In this document: positions 1 through 4,241 of the stretch, piece after piece
Layout: each line of letters begins with the position of its first letter
Numbering within the stretch: the first letter of the stretch is position 1
Assembly: GCA_023395595.1 (NCBI GenBank)
Contig: JAEWYO010000079.1
Location: forward strand, 1 to 5,394
DNA length: 5,394 nucleotides
Direction: 5' to 3'
Source of the DNA: Bacillota bacterium
GTDB lineage: Bacteria > Bacillota > Clostridia > Christensenellales > CAG-138
Program-made: the position numbers and the translations under genes
The notes under the pieces: generated by a model
The model's input: the letters and a program-made list of their open reading frames with translations, nothing else
Told to the model about the DNA's origin: nothing
Database searches by the model: none

Positions 1-102
1 GGAGATACCAAGCTCTTTTGCAATGCTCTGCAGCGTGAGCCCCTCAATATAGTACATTCTGGCGACATGTACCATCATCTGCATATCATATCTGGATTCC
101 AT
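1..102 (-). CDS. SorC/DeoR-type sugar-responsive transcriptional regulator, N-terminal fragment
   Basis: Only the first 34 codons are present; the gene runs off the left edge. The visible protein begins MESRYDMQMMVHVARMYYIE and continues into a helix-turn-helix at about residues 23-34, ending KELGIS. The pattern A-R-x-Y-Y-x-E-G-L-T-x-x-x-I-A-K-x-L-G-I-S is typical of the DNA-binding head of SorC-family regulators, which bind a phosphorylated sugar through a C-terminal domain not seen here. The ATG at 102-100 is supported by GAGGG (minus strand of 109-113) six bases upstream. The gene lies 156 bp after the kinase, in the same direction, and has its own candidate promoter. By position it is the likely local regulator of this pathway. 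A DeoR or other HTH family is possible because the effector domain is missing. Confidence 0.78.
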   Translation of the reverse strand, partial: MESRYDMQMMVHVARMYYIEGLTLQSIAKELGIS

Positions 103-137
103 TGGATACCCTCAAACACGTTCATCAAGATTGAAAT

Positions 138-166
138 ATAGTATCACAGTTTACAATGTTTGAAAA
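138..166 (-). promoter_or_regulatory. Candidate promoter of the SorC-type regulator gene
   Basis: Read on the minus strand, TTTTCA (166-161) is followed after 17 bases by TACTAT (143-138). The -10 is preceded by TG plus one base (TGATACTAT), an extended -10. The predicted transcription start is near 131, leaving a leader of about 30 bases before the ATG at 102. The -35 is a poor match, so the extended -10 carries most of the weight. This is a reading by eye, without scoring. Confidence 0.45.
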
Positions 167-190
167 TGTTTTTCCGTTTGCACAAATGTT
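155..190. promoter_or_regulatory. Phased AATGTT repeats and TTTGCACAAA palindrome over the regulator promoter
   Basis: AATGTT occurs at 155-160, 165-170 and 185-190, that is at offsets of exactly 10 and 20 bp (about one and two helical turns). The perfect 4-bp-arm palindrome TTTGCACAAA lies at 177-186. The cluster overlaps the candidate -35 hexamer at 161-166 and extends just upstream of it. This placement fits an autoregulatory binding site, but no binding protein can be assigned from sequence. The rest of the 103-258 gap shows only a weak TTTGGC/GCCGAA stem (minus strand, about 195-212) with no T-tract, so no intrinsic terminator is seen after the kinase. Confidence 0.35.
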
Positions 191-258
191 CATTCGGCAC
201 ACGAGCCAAATTTCGGAAACCATTATTCGTATCTGTCGAACAAACACCCATGCACCGT

Positions 259-1791
259 TCATTTCCGGAAGATTCTCTCCCAGTCCTTCCAGCTTTCGTC
301 CAGCTGGCCGCTGAGTTTTTGATAGAGTTTGAACTTCTCTTCATAGATCTTTGCTTTGTTCGGATTCGGTTTGCATGTATAGTCCACGCGTGCAAAGACA
401 TCAACCGCCTGTAGAAAGTCTCGATATGCGCCCGCAGCGATTCCCGCGCACATCGCTGCCCCCATGGTGCCGAGTTCCTTACCCGCAGAAACCTCCACGG
501 GAATCTGAAACACATCCGCGAATATCTCTACCCAGACGCGGGAGCGCGCAGCGCCGCCGGAGATGCGGATGCCGGAAGGCCGCTCGCGAAAGCGCAGCAG
601 GTTTTCCATATGCGTCCTGTGCGAGAACGCAACGCCTTCATATACCGCGCGGAGCATATGCGCCTTTGTGTGCAGGCCGCTGATGCCAAGAAAGCACGCT
701 CTTGCGTCCGCATTGACATTGGTGCCAAACAAAAACGGAAGAAAGATGATTGGACTATCCTCCGGCGCGAATCCTGCAACCATTCGATCTGCCAATTGAA
801 ACACACTTTCGCCCACCGCGTCCGCCTGCTGTTTTTCCTCACCCATCAGGTTTTTGACAAACCATTCGAGGTTGCTCGCGGAGGTCATGCTGTTTTCGAG
901 GATCATCCAATAATCGTCCATGCAGTACAGCGCGTTTTGAAAGAGCTGCTTGGAGGCAAACGGTTTGTCGGACAAGAATTCGTTGATACTCCAGGTTCCC
1001 GCCACCATACACATTTTGTCCGGCGAGGTTACACCCGTGCCGATGCAGCAGGCGGCAACGTCGCAGAGACCACCCGCAACGGGCGTGCCCGCAATGAGCC
1101 CCGTCTCCCCGGCGGCTTTTGCGCTAATGGTGCCGCAGACATCCGTACACTTCTTCAGTGGTGCGAACAGGCGCTTGTATTCGCTGATTCCAAATGCTTC
1201 AAAGATTGCGTCGTCGTAGGCAATCGTATTCAGGTTGATTCCGTTTGCAACCGAAACATCGGTCAGCTCGGTATATGCCTCTCCCGTCAGGCAAAAACGA
1301 ATGTAATCCTTGCAGGAGAGCACCCACTTTGCACGTTTGAGCACCTCCGGCTCATGATCCTTGTGCCAGGCGACAATCGGCAGTGTCTGCCCCGCCCAGA
1401 TGATCTGCATGGTCAGCGGAAGCAGCGTGTCGTAGGTTCCGTCCGCATTCCAGCGCTCGACATAGTCCTTTGCGCGGGTGTCGGTAGAGATGATGCCGTT
1501 GCACGCAGGCTTTCCCTCGGCGTCTATAAAATAAGCGCCGCAGCCATGTCCCGTGACCGCAACGCCGATGATGTCCGAAGGGTTCACCGCGGATTTCTCC
1601 AGCACGTCACGTATCGCCTTTGCGTTCACCTGCCAGAGTGCATCCATGTCGCGCTCTACAAAACCGACCTTCTCCATAATCGGCTTAACCTGCGTGCCCG
1701 CAACGGCAATTTCCGTGCCGTTAGTGCTGTAGAGCGCGGCCTTTGTTACCGTTCCGCCGTTATCCAACCCGAGCAGATATTGTTGCCCCAT
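259..1791 (-). CDS. lyxK: FGGY-family carbohydrate kinase, LyxK-like (L-xylulose kinase type)
   Basis: This 510-residue protein would phosphorylate a ketopentose with ATP in the cytoplasm; E. coli LyxK (about 498 residues) makes L-xylulose-5-P. Similarity to LyxK, recalled from memory, runs over the full length. The N-terminal phosphate loop is GLDNGGTVTKAALY (8-21, D10). It is followed by F-V-E-R-D-M-D-A-L-W-Q (44-54) and S-T-D-T-R-A (102-107), where LyxK has S-S-D-R-R-A. The likely catalytic Asp is D244 in GGLCD. Further motifs are GTWS (265-268), N-L-E-W-F (307-311), FLPFLFGTN (350-358), E-G-V-A-F-S-H (385-391), the nucleotide-binding SGGAARSRVW (411-420) and GTMGAA (441-446). The frame stays open upstream to 1956, but similarity begins at the ATG at 1791, which follows GGGAGG (1802-1797) by five bases. 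Both FGGY domains look intact. The neighbouring epimerases support an L-xylulose or L-ribulose substrate. The family assignment is firm; the exact sugar is inferred. Confidence 0.9.
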   Translation of the reverse strand: MGQQYLLGLDNGGTVTKAALYSTNGTEIAVAGTQVKPIMEKVGFVERDMDALWQVNAKAIRDVLEKSAVNPSDIIGVAVTGHGCGAYFIDAEGKPACNGIISTDTRAKDYVERWNADGTYDTLLPLTMQIIWAGQTLPIVAWHKDHEPEVLKRAKWVLSCKDYIRFCLTGEAYTELTDVSVANGINLNTIAYDDAIFEAFGISEYKRLFAPLKKCTDVCGTISAKAAGETGLIAGTPVAGGLCDVAACCIGTGVTSPDKMCMVAGTWSINEFLSDKPFASKQLFQNALYCMDDYWMILENSMTSASNLEWFVKNLMGEEKQQADAVGESVFQLADRMVAGFAPEDSPIIFLPFLFGTNVNADARACFLGISGLHTKAHMLRAVYEGVAFSHRTHMENLLRFRERPSGIRISGGAARSRVWVEIFADVFQIPVEVSAGKELGTMGAAMCAGIAAGAYRDFLQAVDVFARVDYTCKPNPNKAKIYEEKFKLYQKLSGQLDESWKDWERIFRK

Positions 1792-1815
1792 CCGATCCTC
1801 CCGGTTGCTTGAATC

Positions 1816-1821
1816 ATTATA
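1816..1821 (-). promoter_or_regulatory. Possible -10 element upstream of the kinase
   Basis: The minus strand reads TATAAT here, about 25 bases before the kinase ATG, directly downstream of the 26-bp repeat. No good -35 lies 16-18 bases upstream (CAAACG or similar), and there is no TG extension. If real, it would depend on an activator, with the operator-like motifs just upstream as candidate sites. It could also be chance in an AT-rich stretch. Confidence 0.3.
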
Positions 1822-1823
1822 AA

Positions 1824-1894
1824 TACTCAATAGAATGTCGTTTGCGAAAGTTGCTTTAAAATAGTGGTTACTCAATAGAATGTTGTTTGCGAAA
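1824..1894. repeat. 26-bp direct repeat, two copies 45 bp apart
   Basis: The copies are at 1824-1849 and 1869-1894 and match at 25 of 26 positions; the single difference is C1839 versus T1884. Each starts TACTCAATAGAATGT and ends GTTTGCGAAA. The 19 bp between them are AT-rich and unrelated to the repeat. The copies lie wholly in the gap between the AllA-like gene and the kinase, and each overlaps a TTCGCAAA motif. A 45-bp period is a little over four helical turns. Confidence 0.9.
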
Positions 1895-1976
1895 ACAGAT
1901 TTGCGCATACACTGATAGAAGGTGATATTGCTATCGCCATCATACCGAATACACAAAGGGAAATCAAATCTGTTTT
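1892..1976. repeat. 12-bp perfect inverted repeat enclosing 61 bp
   Basis: AAAACAGATTTG (1892-1903) is the exact reverse complement of CAAATCTGTTTT (1965-1976). The arms partly overlap three of the four operator-like motifs, so the repeat may reflect two binding regions facing each other. The loop contains a further small hairpin at 1921-1938. The arms could pair in mRNA as a long-range stem between the two genes, or hold paired protein sites. Confidence 0.7.
1921..1938. other. Small hairpin inside the 12-bp inverted repeat
   Basis: On the minus strand GGCGATA and TATCACC flank the loop GCAA, a GNRA-type tetraloop. The stem has six pairs and one C-A mismatch, which becomes a T-G wobble on the plus strand. 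It is centred in the gap and is nested in the larger inverted repeat. No T-tract follows, so it is not a terminator. It may shape the leader of a transcript crossing from the AllA-like gene into the kinase. Confidence 0.35.
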
Positions 1977-1986
1977 GCGAATACAG

Positions 1987-2496
1987 TTAGTCGATCAGTT
2001 CTGACACGACTTCGATCTGATCCTTTTTCGCCAGGTCAAAGCAATAGCAGTCCCGCGCATAGGTGCGCTCCGGCAACACGCAGAGGATATGCACCTGCTC
2101 GCATTGATACGGGAAGCCCGCCTGATGCCACACGCCCGCTTTTACGTTGACCAGCGTACCTTTGGGCACAAGAAACACCTCGATCTGATCCGCCGGAATT
2201 GCCTTATCAAACGTTGCGGGAGCCACATGCATCAGATAGTCCCCGTCGAGACAGAGTATCGTCTCATGGCAATAATCATGCACCTCCGAATTGGTGATGA
2301 TCCACGGTCGCTGATTGACCACGCAGGTAGAATAGGAAGCGCTGGTTGCAAAGCCGAGGCTCTGCTGCACCATGTCGCGATAAAACACCACCGGCTCTTC
2401 GCCAAAGCTTGGGCCAGTCGGCTCCAGAATGCTGGCATAGGAGCCATATAGCTCGAAGTTTTCTTTTGTAAGATGCTTGATGCCGATTTTTCTCAT
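1987..2496 (-). CDS. AllA-like cupin (ureidoglycolate lyase superfamily), substrate unknown
   Basis: This 169-residue soluble protein matches the AllA family in length. Its opening L-T-K-E-N-F-E-L-Y-G (9-18) resembles the L-S-Q-E-A-F-S-A-Y-G of AllA. Its late F-L-V-P-K-G-T-L-V-N-V then G-V-W-H (108-124) matches the AllA strand ending in V-W-H. Possible metal or substrate ligands are H73, H77, E78 and H124; H90 is also present. The ATG at 2496 is chosen because GGGAG (2507-2503) sits six bases upstream. An ATG two codons earlier (2502) abuts that site, and the longer open frame extends into ulaE. No ureide gene is nearby: the gene lies between a ketopentose-phosphate epimerase and a kinase, so a role on a sugar, such as isomerase, lactonase or mutarotase, is more likely than ureidoglycolate cleavage. 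The fold assignment is fairly sure; the function is open. Confidence 0.7.
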   Translation of the reverse strand: MRKIGIKHLTKENFELYGSYASILEPTGPSFGEEPVVFYRDMVQQSLGFATSASYSTCVVNQRPWIITNSEVHDYCHETILCLDGDYLMHVAPATFDKAIPADQIEVFLVPKGTLVNVKAGVWHQAGFPYQCEQVHILCVLPERTYARDCYCFDLAKKDQIEVVSELID

Positions 2497-2502
2497 GTTC
2501 AT

Positions 2503-2515
2503 CTCCCGGCGGGAG
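2503..2515 (-). promoter_or_regulatory. Ribosome binding site of the AllA-like gene inside a hairpin
   Basis: The minus strand reads CTCCC-GCC-GGGAG; the 3' arm is the Shine-Dalgarno sequence, six bases before the ATG at 2496. A flanking T-A pair can extend the stem to six. The hairpin lies in the 43-bp gap after the ulaE stop. Folding would hide the ribosome site and could lower translation or couple it to ribosomes finishing ulaE. Confidence 0.45.
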
Positions 2516-2539
2516 AACCCCGCCCAGTCACGACTTCCG

Positions 2540-3388
2540 TTATGCCTTTTGCGCCCGCTCGACCTTGTCCGCAAGGAATGCGCGCGCGTCCTTTGCCACC
2601 TGAATCGATTGCTCGGTTTCGTCCGTCCACATCTCGGCGACAAACAGCCCGCTGTATTGTGCACGCGATAGCAGCCGGAAAAAGGATACAAAATCGACAT
2701 TTCCGTCTCCAAAGGCGATGTCGCGCACGATGCCGGGCAGAGTGTCCTTTAGATGAATCGCCACGATATCCTGCATGCCGCGGGTGAACTCCTGCTCAAT
2801 GTTTTGTCCCATCGCGCAGAGATTGCCAAGGTCGGGATAAATTTTCAGCCACGGGGATTGAATTGAATCTACATAGCGCTTTGCCTTACTGATAGAATCC
2901 ATCAGATCATTCTCCATGGTCTCCAGTGCGAGCATGACCGCCTTTTCCTGCGCATAGCGCGCGCACTGCGCCAGAGAATCGTGGAAGTTTTGCACGGTCG
3001 CCTCCGTGCTGGGGTTTTGATATTCGTCATATCCTGCGAGTTGGATGACGCGAATGCCGCAGTCCAACGCAAAATCAATCGCATCCCGAACCAGCTGAAT
3101 GCCGCTGTTTCGTGTCTCCTCGCATTCGCTGCCAATGGGATAGCGGCGGTTCGCGCTCAAGCACATCGACAGAATCGGCATATTCACGCCGTGGATGCTC
3201 TTCATGAGCTTGGTGCGCTCCGCTTTGCTCCAGTGCAGGCGTCCGATGCGCTCGTCCGTCTCGTCGATGCTGATCTCCAAAAAATCAAAGCCCGCGTCCT
3301 TTGCGGCGACGAGCCGTTCTTCCCAACTCAGGTGTTTCGGCAATGCTTTTTCATATAAGCCGAATAGGTTGTCTTGCAAGTTTCTCAA
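2540..3388 (-). CDS. ulaE: L-xylulose-5-phosphate 3-epimerase (L-ribulose-5-P 3-epimerase), UlaE/SgbU family
   Basis: This enzyme would interconvert L-xylulose-5-P and L-ribulose-5-P in the cytoplasm using a xylose-isomerase-like TIM barrel. The 282 residues match E. coli UlaE (about 284) throughout. Landmarks are GLYEKALP (10-17), I-D-E-T-D-E-R (41-47), SMCLSANRRYPIGSE (74-88) and GIRVIQLAGYDEY (111-123). The expected metal set is present: E156 in A-L-E-T-M, D186 in YPDLGN, H212 in I-H-L-K-D and E252 in A-E-M-W. The frame is open to a TTG at 3403, but that codon overlaps GGAGG (3401-3397). The in-frame TTG at 3388 lies eight bases after it and gives MRNLQDNLFGLYEKALP, which aligns with the UlaE start. 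It sits 93 bp after the aldolase-type gene and 43 bp before the AllA-like gene, and supplies the middle step of the inferred pathway. Confidence 0.93.
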   Translation of the reverse strand: MRNLQDNLFGLYEKALPKHLSWEERLVAAKDAGFDFLEISIDETDERIGRLHWSKAERTKLMKSIHGVNMPILSMCLSANRRYPIGSECEETRNSGIQLVRDAIDFALDCGIRVIQLAGYDEYQNPSTEATVQNFHDSLAQCARYAQEKAVMLALETMENDLMDSISKAKRYVDSIQSPWLKIYPDLGNLCAMGQNIEQEFTRGMQDIVAIHLKDTLPGIVRDIAFGDGNVDFVSFFRLLSRAQYSGLFVAEMWTDETEQSIQVAKDARAFLADKVERAQKA

Positions 3389-3396
3389 GCAAAGTG

Positions 3397-3401
3397 CCTC
3401 C
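3397..3401 (-). promoter_or_regulatory. Ribosome binding site that fixes the ulaE start at TTG
   Basis: The minus strand reads GGAGG, eight bases before the TTG at 3388-3386. The upstream in-frame TTG at 3403 shares bases with this site and cannot be served by it. There is no in-frame ATG near the beginning of the conserved region, so the TTG start is well supported. Confidence 0.8.
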
Positions 3402-3415
3402 AACGTATCAATCGC

Positions 3416-3452
3416 CCCGCATAAACCGCCGACGTATCCTGCGCCATGCGGG
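3416..3452. other. Inverted repeat in the leader of ulaE
   Basis: CCCGCAT (3416-3422) and ATGCGGG (3446-3452) are perfect complements around a 23-base loop that holds CCGCC and GCGCC. The element fills most of the 93-bp gap between the aldolase-type gene and ulaE. No T-tract follows on the minus strand, so it is not a canonical terminator. A stem protecting the upstream mRNA end is possible. Just beyond the aldolase stop the minus strand is AT-rich (AATTATTAATTATAG). Confidence 0.4.
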
Positions 3453-3481
3453 CGTTTCGGTTTCTTTCTATAATTAATAAT

Positions 3482-4123
3482 TTAGTGGTTCTGGCCGTAG
3501 GTCCTGTGTATCTCAACGGCGTCCGCGGTCTGCTCGTCGGTCATGATGGCGACGTTACCAGCAGCCTTTGCCGCAAGGTATGCCTTTGCCGCCTCTTCCA
3601 TATAGATCGCGGCATAGAGCGCCTCTTTGAGATTGCCACCGACCGCGATCACGCCGTGGTGTTTCAAAATCACCGCACGCTTGCCGCCAAGATAGTTCAC
3701 CGCCTGCACGCCCATGTCCAAGCTCGCTGCAGAACAATAGGGAGCTACGTTGATAGCGCCGAGCGTCACATTTGCCAGCGTAGTCAGCGCCGCGGGGAAC
3801 ACGTCCCCAATGAGCCCAACCGCCGTTGCATATGGCTGATGCGTATGGATAATCGCGTTGACCTCCGGCAGTTGGTCAAAGATATACTTCAGCGCCACCG
3901 TGTCCACCGACTCGCGGAGCGTACCTTCGATGCGTTCGCCTTTTGCGTTGAACACGATCAGGTCGTCCTCCACCATGGTCTCATAAGCGGTTCCGGAAGG
4001 GGTGACGATGATATCCCCGTTCTCCTTTCGGACGCTGACATTACCGCCGGAGAGCGCGATTAAGCCATAGTTTTTAATCTCCAGCGCCGCGTGGATGATC
4101 TCGCGTTTGTCTTGTTCATACAT
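3482..4123 (-). CDS. Class II aldolase/adducin-family protein, probable L-ribulose-5-phosphate 4-epimerase or fuculose-phosphate-type aldolase
   Basis: At 213 residues it is nearer FucA (215) than AraD (231). The fold motifs are complete: GLIALSGGNVS (20-30), T-P-S-G (41-44), zinc histidines H93 and H95 in I-I-H-T-H, the HHG motif (155-157) and a C-terminal Tyr, Y209, in T-Y-G-Q. The context of LyxK-like and UlaE-like enzymes predicts L-ribulose-5-P to D-xylulose-5-P. Two features lean to AraD: D74 where AraD has its zinc Asp and FucA a Glu, and the ending Y-G-Q. Two lean away: N118 occupies the place of AraD catalytic Asp120 in an ungapped alignment, and T41 replaces the AraD phosphate-site Lys42, as in FucA. 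The ATG at 4123 follows GGGGG (4137-4133) by nine bases; similarity starts there, although the frame is open further upstream. The family is certain, the reaction is not. Confidence 0.85.
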   Translation of the reverse strand: MYEQDKREIIHAALEIKNYGLIALSGGNVSVRKENGDIIVTPSGTAYETMVEDDLIVFNAKGERIEGTLRESVDTVALKYIFDQLPEVNAIIHTHQPYATAVGLIGDVFPAALTTLANVTLGAINVAPYCSAASLDMGVQAVNYLGGKRAVILKHHGVIAVGGNLKEALYAAIYMEEAAKAYLAAKAAGNVAIMTDEQTADAVEIHRTYGQNH

Positions 4124-4142
4124 ATTGATATACCCCCAGAAA

Positions 4143-4159
4143 CGTTGTCTTACACAACG
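4143..4159. other. Hairpin upstream of the aldolase-type gene
   Basis: CGTTGT (4143-4148) and ACAACG (4154-4159) form a perfect 6-bp stem with a 5-base loop. On the minus strand it is followed by TTTC and then the G-rich ribosome site, about 20 bases before the ATG at 4123. The T-run is too short for a convincing terminator. It lies in the 112-bp gap between permease and aldolase-type gene. Confidence 0.4.
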
Positions 4160-4189
4160 AATGATTCTTCTTCGTTTGATTGCCCAACC

Positions 4190-4202
4190 GCGCTTTGAGC
4201 GC
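4190..4202. other. GC-rich hairpin in the permease-aldolase gap
   Basis: GCGCT and AGCGC form a 5-bp stem with a 3-base loop. An alternative stem, CCGCG (4188-4192) with CGCGG (4206-4210), shares its bases, so the two cannot form together. Mutually exclusive stems can act as a switch, but nothing else here supports that. Confidence 0.3.
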
Positions 4203-4227
4203 AGTCGCGGGTCGTATTGCGGAGTAC

Positions 4228-4241
4228 GCCTGAAGTCAGGC
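4228..4241. other. Palindrome spanning the permease stop codon
   Basis: The 14-mer GCCTGA-AG-TCAGGC is a perfect inverted repeat with a 2-base centre (practically a 5-bp stem with a 4-base loop). On the minus strand it contains the permease TGA stop (4238-4236). No T-tract follows. With the hairpins at 4190 and 4143 it makes three stems in the gap, a pattern that can protect the upstream message from 3' decay and so keep transporter and enzyme levels apart. Confidence 0.45.

Larger units (their letters stand above)
1839..1985 (-). promoter_or_regulatory. Cluster of four operator-like motifs (consensus near TGTnTTCGCAAA)
   Basis: On the minus strand four 14-mers align without gaps: TGTATTCGCAAAAC (1985-1972), TGTATGCGCAAATC (1911-1898), TGTTTTCGCAAACA (1897-1884) and AACTTTCGCAAACG (1852-1839). 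The second and third abut exactly. The third is the best palindrome: 5-bp arms TGTTT/AAACA around a central CG, the geometry of LacI-family and CcpA-type operators. The first sits in a wider palindrome, CTGT to ACAG (1970-1986), that touches the AllA-like stop codon. All lie upstream of the kinase. The motif similarity is visible directly; binding by a regulator is inferred, and the regulator could be encoded outside the window. Confidence 0.5.

Noticed and set aside
610..1812. A 400-codon open frame on the plus strand antisense to the kinase
   Set aside because: It mirrors the codon pattern of a real FGGY kinase, its product resembles no family and is rich in Arg, His and Cys, and no ribosome site or promoter supports it.
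1824..1894. A CRISPR-like array from the 26-bp repeat
   Set aside because: There are only two units, the spacer would be 19 bp, there is no further array or cas gene, and the repeat carries operator-like motifs.
1792..1956. An N-terminal extension of the kinase through the repeat-rich gap
   Set aside because: The frame is open by chance. FGGY similarity begins at the ATG at 1791, which has its own GGGAGG, and the repeats and operator-like motifs mark the stretch as non-coding.
2497..2712. An N-terminal extension of the AllA-like protein overlapping ulaE
   Set aside because: The extra 72 residues are rich in Arg and Ser, match nothing and lie inside conserved ulaE coding sequence; the ribosome site at 2503-2507 supports the start at 2496.
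3416..3452. An intrinsic terminator between the aldolase-type gene and ulaE
   Set aside because: The stem has a 23-base loop and no T-tract follows it on the minus strand, so transcription probably continues into ulaE.
3446..4063. A 205-codon plus-strand open frame
   Set aside because: It lies opposite the well-supported aldolase-type gene and gives a low-complexity, unrecognisable product.
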